A DNA stretch of 64,000 nucleotides from Mya arenaria (GCF_026914265.1 NC_069127.1:19523045-19587044), one strand, 5' to 3'; positions 1-11,670 are shown, counted from the first letter of the stretch. Numbers and translations: made by a program. The notes: generated from the sequence alone by a model not told the origin.

Positions 1-308
1 AATCATCGGAGTTTCCCTGTACTGTTCGGAAATAGCCCTTTTAGTTTCCCAGTTTACATCATATCTATTTATGAGTACAGATAAATACATCGACACTATT
101 TTTAAACTTACTGGGATTTACGTGGTAGAAAACCCCAGTTAATTTCGTATGGGAAAAGTGCGCAAAAACTGCGAAAGATACATGTGTCGTAAGCGATGTG
201 ATACATCACTAAGTAAGATTCAATGCGCTGTACACAACGATGTCAATTTTACGTCAGATTTTGACAAAAAAAAATTGCAATTGTATCATCTGGTGTCTAG
301 TCCCTTTA
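1..308. repeat. Truncated copy of an interspersed repeat with a CATCTGGTGTCTAGTCCCTTT end
   Basis: This stretch aligns along most of its length with 14280-14603, with shared words around the GTACAGATA, ACATGTGTCGTAAGC and ATCTGGTGTCTAGTCCCTTT blocks. The copy at 14149 has both inverted termini; this one has only the right-hand terminus because it runs off the window start. The open frame at 149-478 lies across this repeat and the next one, so I do not treat it as a gene. Confidence 0.7.
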
Positions 309-379
309 ATGCCAAAAATAGAAGCAACTCGATCACTACTGTCAAGAGTACGTGCTATGTGCCATATGATTGTAAATCA

Positions 380-710
380 TTCGGAACTCTTCGGCCATTT
401 TTTCAAAAACAACCTCGGATGTATGCCGGTACATCTGTTGAAGTAGTCCGTATTTTTTTTAATAAAAGCATTGATTAAATGTAGTGTTTAATAGTTGTAT
501 TCATTGCTCTCAGTTTAAATTGATTGCCAGTGAAGTGTATTATTGCAAACATAATTACGATTCCCAAGAGTTAAGTCATAAATTTTAACTACTAAATAAG
601 ATTACTACGCGATCTATTTGCAGCGGACTTAAACGTACCACTTTTTAAGTATGTAAACCGTCCATATACATCCGAGGTTGTTTTTGAAAAAATGGCCGAG
701 GAGTTCCGAA
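380..710. mobile_element. MITE-like element with about 45-bp terminal inverted repeats (family 1)
   Basis: The left end (TTCGGAACTCTTCGGCCATT...) and the reverse complement of the right end (TTCGGAACTCCTCGGCCATT...) match over about 45 bp, including the AACAACCTCGGATGTAT block. The element is 331 bp with no coding capacity. A second copy lies at 29200-29522 with the same interior. The size, the termini and the lack of a transposase fit a non-autonomous DNA transposon. The superfamily was not determined. Confidence 0.75.
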
Positions 711-1744
711 TGGATTGTAGATATGCTATTGAATTGATATAACACTTTCAATATTTATTACAATGAAGCGTTCGGGTCAATGATGCCATAAAGATGACGA
801 ACATTTCTTATTTCCTATTTGCCATATATAATTTGGTAAATATCTTATTTTTTATCTTCAATATTGGCACTACTAAGAGAACGATTTTCTTAATGACACT
901 GATGACATGGCACTATGTAGATAATTAAATTGATAAAACACTTAAATATTTAATACGATGAAACGTTCAGGACAATGGTGCGTTTTGTGCAAAAAAAACA
1001 CAACAAATATTCATTATTTCCTATCTGAGTTTTTTTTATCTGCAATATTGCTAATATTCAATAAACGATTTTCTTAATAACATGACAGTATCGACTTCAG
1101 ATAATACTCAGCCGATTGTCAACGAAGTTACATACTTTTTGGCTGCCAATTTGAGGGCCATTATCTTCCGTAATTTGTTTGTATTGAAGATATGGATTGT
1201 CTTCCTATGCCACCTTTACTCCTATACGATCGTCTATCTATCTCTTGAATCAACACTGCCAAATTGGCCTCCAGACTTCTCTAACTTCTTAAGCAGGTAT
1301 TTAAATATTGTACATTTGAAGAGAACTACTGTATATCTAAATGAAAATACCGCTTAAAAGAACTCTTATATGGAATAAATTAACGTTATGTGTGCCTACT
1401 ATGTCCACAGTAAAACGGTATAGTGGTCAAAGAGTGCTTGGATATTCAATTACGATGGCTGAACAGTATTGAATTTTACATGAAATAATTTTAAACATTT
1501 ACATGTTAATAAGACATGCACTGGTTTGCTTTTAAAGAGTTATAAGTGATTAGATACCCTTCCGTAGTCTGCGAAAGACTCATTATGGCTGTATACAATA
1601 TAAACTAATACAAGAATACTTATAAGTGTGAGAAGCATACAGGACCAAATATTTGATTAAGGCCGCGTCAATAAAGTAATAAGGGTAAAATGGAATTTGA
1701 ATTTGGATTACTACAAAATACATGTATGTGAAATAACAGCAATC
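711..1744. other. AT-rich non-coding stretch with a degenerate direct repeat
   Basis: No credible gene is seen. About 728-898 and 924-1082 are diverged direct copies of each other: both run through an AATTGATA-AACACTT block, an ATTTCCTAT block and an AACGATTTTCTTAAT block. The small open frame at 1082-1357 shows no recognisable domain. The end of the stretch should hold the 5' region of the exon that follows. Confidence 0.45.
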
Positions 1745-2600
1745 ATGACTACAGCTGAAAACAAGGACGGTCAGAATAAACTAAGTAAAACAATTCGGGA
1801 TCAAAAGCTGAAATTCAGTGTAGAGATCCATAATGACGGAGCAGAAGGTGATGAATACGAGCAGGATTTCGAAGACACGGAGCAAGTCCGACCACTCGAC
1901 TCCGATGTTGACACCGTTGTGGGAAACACGGAGCAGACAACAACTTCCAGGGAAGTGAGACAGACTACTCGGACGGTGAAGAAGACAGTGACCAAGACTA
2001 GAGGTGATGGGGGAGGGACAAGTGTTGAGGAGACAACGGAAACCAAGACGGTTAATAACTCAGAAACTGGTAGACTGGCCCCTCCAGGAAAGTCTGACCG
2101 TAAAGTGGCACATAGTGAGTCTAAATCGCCACAACCCGAGTCCAGATCACCATATCGCGATTCACCAGGATTAAAGGCTCCATCCTCAAACAGGGCCTCG
2201 AAATCACCTGATCGTAAAGTGAGTCCTGCATTCAAGACCCAACCACCGGGAACAGAATCTCCGATACAACATAGGAAACAGCAGGCGCCACAGCGACAGC
2301 AAGCAGAGAAACCTGAACAGAATAAGCGCAAAACTACAGACGACAATGCTGCTAAAGGTGATTCTCAAACGGCGAAACAAGCTAAAGTGACACATGACCC
2401 ACTAAAGGCGCAGACTCATGGAAGAGAAAACAAGAAACGGTCAGAAAAGCCGGGGGCACTGCCAGCAGTTCAGGCAAAGCCGGGGGCGAACCAGGTGGAA
2501 GGTGGGACAACACACCAATCCACCAAGGACGAGCTGAAACTACCACACATAGACCGAGCTTCGCCTGGCGGTGAAGCGTTATCCTCTCGCAGGTCACCAG
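1745..2600 (+). CDS. Large charged, disordered coding exon of an unidentified gene
   Basis: An open frame runs from an upstream in-frame ATG at 1697 through a second ATG at 1745 to a GT donor at 2601 (CACCAG|GTAGGC). The exon ends in codon phase 1, with about 285-300 residues coded. The product is highly charged and of low complexity: an acidic stretch around residues 35-60 (YEQDFEDTEQ), a Thr/Lys-rich part with TTRTVKKTVTKTR, then Ser/Pro/Arg repeats (SESKSPQPESRSPYRDSP) and a Lys/Gln-rich tail. I see no folded domain or membrane segment. Codon use is more GC-rich than the surroundings, which supports real coding. The next exon was not identified. Its phase would allow joining to the ODF3-like exon at 21758, but that gene has its own short first exon at 12563. 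I do not recognise the family. Confidence 0.55.
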
Positions 2601-2983
2601 GTAGGCACAGATTTGTTTTTACATCGTTTGACATGGTTAGCTTTGTCTACATGTATATCGTTTAAGTGGTACATGCCAACCATTGCTTGCTTACTTACAA
2701 GTACCCGGTACTGAAAATGTACAACAAAATACACTGAACATCAGCCTTGTCCGTCAATTTCCTGTAGTTGTGAACCAATGTAGCAATATGACGCGGATTT
2801 CTTCCTAGTGATACCTAGCTATTCTGATGTAATTATTTAACAGTTGCATTTACAATGTAATGCAAGTTGATCTCTGTGATATTTTCTTTGCAGAATATTT
2901 TCAATGACATGCATGATCAATAGCAACATGATAGTACTGATACACATGTCAATCATTATTGTGAATATAAGGTCTAAATCAAA
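2601..2983. other. Presumed intron, nothing recognised
   Basis: This AT-rich sequence follows the splice donor at 2601. The open frame continues to 2665 only by read-through into the intron. I see no repeat or RNA gene. Confidence 0.4.
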
Positions 2984-3292
2984 GGCGGCAGTTATGTTAA
3001 CAGGATCCCCTTATCCGTGCGTGTACGTGGCGGCAGTTATGTTAACAGGATCCCCTTATCCGTGCGTGTACGTGGCGGCAGTTATGTTAACAGGATCCCC
3101 TTATCCGTGCGTGTACGTGGCGGCAGTTATGTTAACAGGATCCCCTTATCCGTGCGTGTACGTGGCGGCAGTTATGTTAACAGGATCCCCTTATCCGTGC
3201 GTGTACGTGGCGGCAGTTATGTTAACAGGATCCCCTTATCCGTGCGTGTACGTGGCGGCAGTTATGTTAACAGGATCCCCCTTATCCGTGCG
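2984..3292. repeat. 45-bp minisatellite, seven near-perfect units
   Basis: The 45-bp unit GGCGGCAGTTATGTTAACAG... (continuing through GGATCCCC, TTATCCGTGCGTGTACGT) is repeated six times in full. A seventh unit has one extra C and then diverges. Because 45 is a multiple of three, the array is open in more than one frame, which creates false open frames of 126-143 residues. The units are nearly identical, so the expansion is recent. Confidence 0.95.
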
Positions 3293-3903
3293 TGTGAGTG
3301 TGCCTCTTGTCTTAACTACCCCCAAAATCACATAATAGGCTTTCGGTACCTCGATTTATCTATAAAGGTAATAAACTTGAGGCGATGTACGTGGTAGTTT
3401 AACAATTTGAAGTACTTTGTAGTACTGAAGTATTAAAGCCTTGAACGATATTTTGAAAAAAAAGCCTTATGATCTTCTCGGCTTTGAGGTGAACAATCTT
3501 TGCTGTGGTTACATTGTTTGATACCATATAGCTATGCAAATAGTTTGGTATATTGTGTGAATAACCGATTTTTAAATAATTTATTTAAAAGGAACTTTAA
3601 AACTCAATTATTCTAAAATTGGCAATTTAAAGCAAAACTGATTATGCGTTTAAATAGCGAGTATTGATAAAATTAAATAGCATGATCTGATAAGACCGCA
3701 GTTCTACACGTGTTGACAATAAATCAACGAGTAAATACCATATAAAGATCTATCATATTCATTTTCTCGAACCAGAAAGTTATGCATCGAACACACATCC
3801 AGAGACTCGCGAAAGTTAAGTCGGGAAAAGTGCGAGTCATGCTATGATTTTGAAAAATCTGCGAGTCCAAATTATGGTCATATGCGGGTAAATATGTACA
3901 TTT
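3293..3903. other. AT-rich stretch without recognised features
   Basis: I looked for the kinase's missing catalytic-loop exon (an Asp-Phe-Gly codon context on the minus strand) and found no convincing match. The minus-strand frame at 3912-3724 has no kinase motif. An inverted pair of ACTCGC words around 3808 and 3860 is too short to name. Confidence 0.4.
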
Positions 3904-4015
3904 ACAAATCAATCAATCAATCGCAGAATCAATTAATCAATTAATCGATCAATCAATCAGTCAATCAATCAGTCAGACAAATCAATCAATGAATCGATCG
4001 ATCAATCAAACAACA
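3904..4015. repeat. Degenerate (CAAT/CAATC) microsatellite
   Basis: Imperfect repeats of the tetranucleotide CAAT, with GATC variants, run through this stretch. It is the reverse-orientation counterpart of the TGAT array at 8400-8680. Confidence 0.85.
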
Positions 4016-4027
4016 TTTGATCAATAC

Positions 4028-7000
4028 CTGTGTACAATGCCGTCGTCGTGTAAGTAGGCAAGAGCATCAGCGAGTTGACGAACAAGTGGAACCGTTTCCG
4101 CTTCCGGTATAGACGTCCTGAAAATAATTCACGATCAATCATGAGTGTCATTCAGGTTTCGTCTCATAAGGTTGTCTCATTTCCTTGTAACATTTACGCT
4201 TTAGTTTGGGATAACAAATTGATCATGTTAGCCAAACTTTCAAACTTCAAATCTCCTTAACGTTTTTATTAGTTTTACTCGTAGTGACAAGAAAGCTTCG
4301 ATATTATTTTTTTTATTATTTTAAAGACACCAAAGCTTAACATGTAAGATAAATATCTAGGTGTGAAATGAATTTTTCATCTGCTTCTTCATTAAAGGTC
4401 ACTAAGAACCTCTTTCGCTTCCACCTCCCGATATATATGTAGGGGTGGCGCATGGCTTTAAACCTGCAACCTCTGAGCGGTGTCGACGTACCTGCATGCC
4501 AGGTGCTCCTTTAGAGAGGTTCCCCGTGCAAGGTCCATTACTAGGTAGAAATTACTTGAAGTTTCCATCACTTCGCGCAGGCGGACTATGTTCCCGTGCT
4601 CCAGTCGTCGGAGAGTCGTCATCTCCCGCAGGAAGCGGCGGCGGGCATGCTCCTCCTGTAACACGGTCTTCTTAGGGAGAATCTTGATTGCAACCTGAAA
4701 TATGAAAGTTCTGTATCAAAGGATGATAAAAAAGATATACAGACTCAAACCTCAAAACATCTAAGATTATTTTTTTTATTTCAATATAGGGGAGAAAAAT
4801 TAACAAAAACAGCCCAAAATGGACCATTTCAGAAAAGACTGGCAATGTTTAAAACAAACTGCCAACTCATGGACAAAAAGAATTTCGGTGCTGAGGAAGG
4901 GGGGGGGGCAAGTCAAAAGATACGCCCCCTAAGTTACGCCCCCTCTAACGTCAATCCCTGGATTCATCCCGGCTTTGGGGTCTTCTTTAGAACACCCCAT
5001 AATGCACCAGTCAATTGTAACCACGGCCCCAAGGTCCGGGGGTATACCCGGGATAGCCGGGGAAATGGGCCGTGTTTTTACCATCCCAGTGGCCCTGCAG
5101 TGCCGGGTGAAATCGACTGGTGCATAAGAGGTGAATTTGTTTTCTTACAAGTGCGAGTACAATAACTCGAACGTAGATATTCGAATTATTAATTTATATC
5201 ATTTTCCTGTGAAACACGCATCCATGCGTGTTTTTCTTGGGTATGTATGCAATAAATTAAAGAGTTCACTACCAATGTACGGTTGTCGCATAAACATGCT
5301 TTTAAATTCTCGACCAATTTATCATTCCAAACAATGTGTCAACAGCCTTGTATATAACGAGTGTTCATTTCAGAACATCACAGGAGTGATATAAATCCTA
5401 GTTTATTTATTGCTGTTTACGTTGTCTTGATTTATATTAGCATACGTTTAAAGATACTTTCAGTAAAACCCGAATTAAAACGACTTTTGACAACCTGTTG
5501 TCGAATACTTCATTGCAATACTAGTATTACAGTACTCCCAGAATGTCATTAAATATCATTTGTAAATACCATAAATTTGTAATATAACACATGAACACCT
5601 GGGGCGGTTATAGTATTTGATAATAGAGGGTGCGTAATTTAGGGGCATAACATTTTGACTTGCGCCCCTCTCTCAGAATCAATATTAATTTGGTTAAAAG
5701 AGTTTATGGTTTTTGTTTTAAAACATTAACGATTTTTAGTCCGAAATGGTGCGTTTTGGGCGTTTTTCTTTATTCTTTTTCTTAAATATCGAAAAAAATG
5801 GGCGATTTGAAGGGGGGGGGGAGCATACGGCGCCCCTTCCCCTGGATCCGCTTGTGAACACACACTTTTTTAATATTTTAGATGTTAAAAAGACGAACCT
5901 GCAAGTGTTGTATTTAACTGTATCTCGTTTTACTGAATATCTAAACACAGGTGACAATATCGGTCAGGGATGGTAACGTTCTGAGATATTATTATATACT
6001 CTCTCCCTCCCTGACCGAAACTGTCACCTATGGATCCACGCTATCTAAAAATGCACTAGTTAAACGATGTTGTTTTTTCATGTAGTACGAGTAAAACAAA
6101 TATTAGCCACATATTTTCTTTAATTAATAGCAACGTGGACATAAAACCTGTTAAAAAACGCCAAAATATCGCTACTTTGTTTCAATTGAGCACAAATCAT
6201 ATGTTTTTTTTAAACATTACAGTCAAATGAATTTAACTTAATACGGCATTACAATAAAAACATTTTTCGGCATCAACCTGTATTGTGCTTTTTTAATACT
6301 AACTGAAAATGCCACCGTCGAAGGATAGATTTTTCCTGAACGCCAACATTTAATGCTTACGAAAGATACCTTGGGAAAGTTATATAGTTTGACCTGAACG
6401 CCAACTTGTAATGCTAACTGAAAATGCCATAGTCAAACGGTACATGTTTTTCCTGAACGCTAATTTTAACGCTTTTAACGCTGATTGAACTTTTAAATTG
6501 ATATCCCTTATTAATTTGCTTTAACATATTGTAACTAACTAGGTTGTTTTAGTGTTCAAAGGAATAAAATGCGACTTGTATGATCTTCTTTAGAACACCC
6601 CATACGTGTTAAATTTGTGTCCTATCAGAACCTAGTACAATAATTCAAATTAAGATATTCAAATTATTTATTGATATCATTTTCTTATGATACATCGATG
6701 GATGCGTGGTTTTCTTCAGTTTTTAGGAGATAAAATTCAAGAGTTCACTAGCACTGTGCGGTTGTCGCATAAACATGCCTTTAAATTTTCCACCAGTTTA
6801 TCATTGAAAACAATGTGTCAACAGCCTTGTATATAACGCGTGTTCATTTCTGACCATCACAGGAGTGATATAAATCCTATTTTGTTTATTGCTGTTTACG
6901 TTGTCTTGATTTACATTAGTATACGTTTAAAGATACTCATTAAAACCTGATTTAAAACGACTTTTGACAACTTGGTGTCAAATACCTCGTTGCATTATAA

Positions 7001-7741
7001 CATTATTCACAGAAAGTCATTAAATATCAGTAAACAGTTTAAGTTTGTAACATAAAACGTGATTCACAATTACTAATTCATGATATTGACGTTATTTAAA
7101 AGATGAACATACTGCGAGTAGTGTATATTAGTGTAATTCTTATTTATTTTACTAATTTGATGTTTTTATAGATCCACTCATATGTGACATACAGCTCAGG
7201 GGTAGGGACCTTTTCAAATGAAATTTTATTATGTCTCCCGCCCTGTCCGACACTGCCGCCTATGTTTCGACATTTTTTTTGACAGACATTCGAGTTTGAG
7301 ATTACACTTCTTAATCTAGAAGAAACTGTTAAAGGCCGTAAATGAATTGAACAATTTCTAAATACTGTCATTGATATGTCTGTATTATAATCATGTTAAC
7401 ATATTTGGTTCACCATTAATATTAAACGAGTACACTTGACGCAACGCGTATACGAACCGTGTCGGTATTGTTGAGACGCTTGGCGGCGCGCACCTTGGAG
7501 AAGGCGCCCTCGCCCAGGAGCCGCCCCAACACATATTCCCCCACCTTCTTCCTGCCGTCCAGCGGTTCAAATTGCCCCCGGAAACAATCATCGAACGTCA
7601 CCTCCCGGAAGCGTGCACGGAGCGAAGCGTTCGGCACCAGTCGCGCGTCCCTCGGTGCCATAAGCTCGCTCTTTTGTCGCACGATGTTTACATTTTCCAG
7701 TTCCGCTTTGAGATCTTCTTCCTTCATCGTGATGTCACGCA
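4028..7741 (-). CDS. N-terminal half of a CAMK/SNF1-type Ser/Thr protein kinase (HUNK-like)
   Basis: Three minus-strand exons join in phase. Exon a is 7741-7458 (ATG MKEEDL at 7727, donor GT at 7457, phase 0); exon b is 4694-4492 (phase 2); exon c is 4117-4028 (phase 2). The joined product has a leader of about 60 residues, KKVGEYVLGRLLGEGAFSKV (glycine-rich loop, GEGAFSKV), VAIKILPKK with the ATP-binding Lys, the hydrophobic FYLVMDL hinge, and LADALAYLHDDGIVHR, which stops at the His-Arg before the catalytic Asp. The VGxYxLGxxxGEGxFxKVR and NxYLVMxL patterns resemble the HUNK/SNF1-related branch of CAMK kinases. No exon for the catalytic Asp, DFG or C-lobe was found down to position 1, so the gene either continues outside the window or is broken. 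An acceptor-like CAG precedes 7741, so there may be an upstream exon. Confidence 0.75.
5003..5125. mobile_element. Short MITE with TGCACCAGTC termini and a TAA target duplication
   Basis: The termini TGCACCAGTCAATT and the reverse complement of AATCGACTGGTGCA match, with TAA on both flanks. The interior is GC-rich with CCCCAAGG and CCGGGG blocks. The duplicated sequence at 6583-6620 lacks the element at the matching place, so it acts as an empty-site control. A three-base TAA duplication is typical of PIF/Harbinger-type elements; that assignment is inferred. Confidence 0.7.
5949..6029. repeat. Short hairpin (AGGTGACA...TGTCACCT)
   Basis: Arms of about 22 bp (AGGTGACAATATCGGTCAGG and the complement of CCTGACCGAAACTGTCACCT) flank an AT-rich loop. 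A decayed version lies near 7190-7260 in the second half of the duplication, so the hairpin predates that duplication. Confidence 0.65.
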
Positions 7742-8383
7742 CTGTGTCAAAATGAGGATCTTACCCTCTTAACTTCTCATTATTTTAATGTTCGGCACAT
7801 AATCTGCTATTACGTCTTGGTGCGCACCCTCACATATGTCCGCACCGCAATCTATGTCTTGCTGTTAGCAATAACATGCATCCAAGTACACATCACTGAA
7901 AGCATATGAAGTGCTGTAGAAAAAGTTAAATGTTTTAATTAAGTCTATGTTAATCGCACTTAATTCCGCCCTTCCTAACCGCGCTTTGCGCCTCCTGCAG
8001 GCAGTGTTTTCACATTTGCTACGGGATTAAACTCCGGACAACCTTTCTTTTCTGTGGTTATGTTTGAAAATGTCAAAACTCAGTTTATTTAACTAAATCG
8101 AAACATTTAGCTACTTACGGTGTTTATTTGCTCACGATTGTTAGACTGAGAATATTATCTTGTAGGTACACATGCCGCTCACAGTATAGTATTACGAGCA
8201 TTCAAATGAGAAATATTCAATTCATCTACTCAACAAAACTTCTTAATATATGTTCACCTGGGAATATTTGGAATTGACGCAATTATTTAATGATTGATAT
8301 GCTTGAGGATTGGTTATTGAAAGATGAGAAATTGAATGTATGAATAAATGAATGATTTAACGAACGAACAAACAAATGAACGA
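7742..8383. other. Upstream of the kinase exon, nothing recognised
   Basis: AT-rich non-coding sequence. It should hold either the kinase promoter or an intron leading to an earlier exon. I cannot define either. Confidence 0.35.
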
Positions 8384-8402
8384 ACGAATGAATGAAATGT
8401 TC

Positions 8403-8448
<46 letters not shown>

Positions 8449-8615
8449 AAATTAATAGGTTACAAGTGTTAAAAGATAAATTGATGATAAGTTGATTTTT
8501 GATCGATTGCTTAATTAAATGATCCATTGTTTGATTGATAGATTGATTGACTGACTGATCAATCGATTGAATGATCAATCGATTGAATGATTGATTGATT
8601 GATTGATCGATCGAT

Positions 8616-8679
<64 letters not shown>

Positions 8680-8681
8680 AT
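8384..8681. repeat. (TGAT)n microsatellite in two blocks
   Basis: Pure TGAT runs occupy about 8404-8450 and 8588-8680, joined by degenerate TGAT-rich sequence. The minus-strand Ser-Ile-Asn-Gln repeat frame across it is a product of the microsatellite. Confidence 0.95.
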
Positions 8682-10021
8682 CGGTGTCCGCCTGTCATCT
8701 CAGAGGTCGTGGGTTCATCCGGATGATTTGATTTTTAAAATAGTTACCAAACACGGTTCGAACTACTTACTTTCCCACCCGTTCAAGTAGCTTCCATTAA
8801 AGGCGACCAAACAGAAGTTTGTTCCCGTGATCAGTTTACAATTTCAATCTGATAAACAAATATTTCAAGCGTGCAGTTAAAACGATTCAAACATTAATGA
8901 TTGGCAATAAATATTGATCAGTAGGTAGTTAATATGAGGACATTGACTTCCGAATAGGTGCGAGCGTATGAAATTGACCGAATGGTTTTCGGTTTATGAG
9001 TTAAACGCCTTATTAAGTAATCGGTTCATGAACACTTAAAGAAATAACGCATTTGTGAAATTGATAAAAATAGTGAGATAATTTATAATGCCAATTCATT
9101 CTATTTAAACGCTGTGGTAAACTAATCGTTAATGACGATTTTTGTCCATTTAGGTATCACCTTCTGTCTTGTATAACTCTAAACATGCCGGTCAATATAT
9201 ATATTTTAAAGCCCGAGATTCAGCTGAAAGGCCCATTTGCATTTGCCAAGTTCACGTCATCAACTCTGCAAATTGTTAAGTATATATATATATCATAAAG
9301 ACATTTTTAACAATAGCTATACAAATAATGATCTAGTACGAGAGAATGATACATAAGAACATCTGAAAAGAAAAAAAAACGGCACAAAAGAGTGTTAACT
9401 TCAGAATTCGAGCTGGTGACCACTAGATTGTGTATCCCAAATCTGGGTAATGTTTATGTTTTCATTCTTGTAACCTGAAATGGCGGTTATGATATAAATT
9501 CCTTTTGAATTCCAATTTCCATTCAAAACATGAATGTGCTAGTCAGCGTAGTTGCCTAATGCATTTAGAAATGATGATCGGCATGTTTTACATGCCGTCC
9601 TTTTTTATAAAGTTCTGCCCACAGCCTTTATAGCCGCATTATGTTTGAACCCGCCGTGTGCTATCACGAACTAAAGTGTAATTACGTGCAGTAAATGACT
9701 GTCAGACGTGAAATATAAATGACTGCATCTTCCAGTCACATCTTATCAGCAGAGTTGAAGAAACAGGGTGGGTAACAAGAAGATGAAGTCGCGATGCCAT
9801 AGCTGTTTTCGAATAGACCCCTTGGTAGTGTAATACTCGGGTACACGGGGTACACGGGAGACAACTTTCCCGGGCTCAAAGCAGAAGTGGTACCCATCGT
9901 CGGCAACAACGGCAATTTCTTCATAAGTACAGCGAAGCATAGAGCAGAAAAGTATCGAGGTATCCGGCGATGTGTGGTGCCATAGTTTACCGTCTTTCAG
10001 TATGCAAGCTGCCATACAGTA
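8682..10021. other. Intergenic sequence with one unexplained GC-richer open stretch (9746-10021, minus)
   Basis: Most of the stretch is AT-rich and featureless, with a short TATATATA run near 9195. On the minus strand 10021-9746 is open in two frames and richer in GC than its neighbours. One frame reads KDGKLWHHTSPDTSILF and VVADDGYHFCFEPGKVV. I do not recognise a family and see no clear splice signals. It could be a decayed exon. Confidence 0.3.
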
Positions 10022-10310
10022 CAGTGGCAGATCCAGGAATTCATAACTGAAGGGGGTAGGGGAAGGGGGATGGGAACAACCGTCAATCCTCCTCAAGGTT
10101 TTGAAATGTCACGTATAAAATAGTTCATGGATTTCATTCTTCATTTAGGAATACTTTTATACCTATCTTATAAAGTGGAATGACAAAGAAAATGTATATA
10201 TATCAGCCTTTTTAGGTATCAATTTAAGGTTGAATGAGGTGTTTTTAGTGTTCATTTGCCGACCAACTTGGGGAGAAGGGGTCCAACGCCCCCCGCTAGA
10301 TCCGCCACTG
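10022..10310. mobile_element. MITE-like element with CAGTGGC-GATC termini
   Basis: The left end CAGTGGCAGATCCAG matches the reverse complement of the right end (CAGTGGCGGATCTAG). It is 289 bp and non-coding, with G-runs near both ends. CAGTGG-type termini resemble hAT-like non-autonomous elements, but no clean 8-bp target duplication is visible, so the superfamily is open. Confidence 0.65.
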
Positions 10311-11320
10311 ATAAGTACTATTTCAATTGACAGCGAGACATGGATGTAAGGGAGACAACCCGTATGGTGAAAATGATCTCTTACAAAGAGTCAACATCTA
10401 AAGAGACATGTTTACAATATTCCCACAGATACACACACAAATTTAAACATTGGTTGGCAACAAAGTACACTTACTTGGCCGTCACGAACCTTTTCACAGA
10501 TTAAGAGCCATTTTGAGTTGTATTTGATCTATGCTTTCCTGTCAATTTGCGGTCGGAAATGGGCTCCTGTTAAATCTATTGACGCAGATATTTCCTGCGT
10601 CAGTCTGTCAGCTTTAAGCGTCTATAATTTAGAAACATAAACTTACAATAAAGAATCTAATAATTTGCGCGAAAATATCAAAAATCATTATCCTGACAAA
10701 TAAACTGTATTCATATACAGTATGATGTTATTTTGTTTAGTTAAAATTAAATAAATGCTTATAAACTTTAATAGTACTATGTATAAATGAATTCTTTTTG
10801 ACGATTACATTTCACCCTGTAGATGATCGCGGGGGTCGACACATTGGGGGCAAGTTATACTTCTACTAATATATTAATATTGATATAAGCTATTGTTGAT
10901 GTATCACTGCTGCCCTGATGGCCGTTCCAATGTTATATAGATTTAAAGGAAAATTAATTTGCAAATTGATCATATCCTGGGCTTTGCTAGTTATACGCGA
11001 GACAATCGATCAAGCTTTTCATTGTATTATAAATTAATCACAAGTATTTGGCATGATTTTGGTTTTTAGCAATTTCTTATATGATAATTGTTCTAACAGT
11101 TTTTACACTTTTATTTTACTCTCATCACATAATAAAAATATGTGTTTTGAGGTCATCAACATGAAAAATACAAAATGTTGTATATAAACATGTAAAAGAA
11201 CAATAAAATATATTAACCAGGCTGTATGGTTATAAAAGTAGTACTAAGAAGGTACACATAGAAAAAGTATGAGTGCATAAACAGATAGAACTATTCATAA
11301 GGACAGTGGATTTTATAATT
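10311..11320. other. AT-rich intergenic sequence, nothing recognised
   Basis: No gene, RNA gene or repeat of note. A short palindrome GATATTTCCTGCGTCAGTC / ATTGACGCAG sits near 10580. Confidence 0.4.
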
Positions 11321-11670
11321 AGCTGCACTCTCACAGATTGAACGTTTTGACAACTTGTTTTTATTTTTTGTCTTGGAACGAGCCATTTTTGCGAAAATCC
11401 ACGAAAACCAGTTATATAAGACTGCTGACAAAAATATAGATCGCAGATTTTTATATTTAAGTTCAAAAATTGATTTTTATGCATTTTTCTTAACCGTTAG
11501 TAACGGTTTAAGCCATAAAACATTAATTTTCGAACGGAAATATGAAAATCTACGATCTGATTTTTTTTCAGCAGCCTTATAATTATCACTGATATTTACG
11601 CAAACTTTGCTCTTTCCAAGACAAAAGTAAAAACAATTTGTAAAAATGGTATATCTGTGAGAGTGCAGCT
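11321..11670. mobile_element. 350-bp palindromic MITE with AGCTGCACTCTCACAGAT termini
   Basis: The left end AGCTGCACTCTCACAGAT is matched by the inverted right end ATATCTGTGAGAGTGCAGCT. Matching continues imperfectly towards the middle: TTGTCTTGGAACGAGC against GCTCTTTCCAAGACAA, and AGATCGCAGATTTTTATA against ATGAAAATCTACGATCT. The whole element can fold back on itself. The three small open frames here are by-products. Confidence 0.85.

Larger units (their letters stand above)
4981..7280. repeat. Diverged direct duplication inside the kinase intron (4981-6040 and 6580-7280)
   Basis: The two halves share collinear blocks: CTTCTTTAGAACACCCCATA (4983 and 6583), CAACAGCCTTGTATATAACG (5340 and 6819), GATATAAATCCTA-TTT-TTTATTG (5388 and 6867) and a block near 5881 and 7088. 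The first copy is longer because it carries a MITE at 5003-5125 and a further GC-rich insertion at about 5590-5850. The rest is AT-rich intron without coding potential. Confidence 0.75.

Noticed and set aside
149..478. 109-codon open frame
   Set aside because: It lies across two interspersed repeats (1-308 and 380-710) whose other copies are not open.
2984..3292. CRISPR-like regular repeats
   Set aside because: The units are contiguous with no spacers and the genome is eukaryotic; it is a minisatellite. The same holds for 52459-54011.
3724..3912. Candidate next exon of the kinase on the minus strand
   Set aside because: No DLKxxN or DFG motif and no phase-2 acceptor in the right place.
8357..8698. 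Frame of Ser-Ile-Asn-Gln repeats
   Set aside because: A (TGAT)n microsatellite read on the minus strand.
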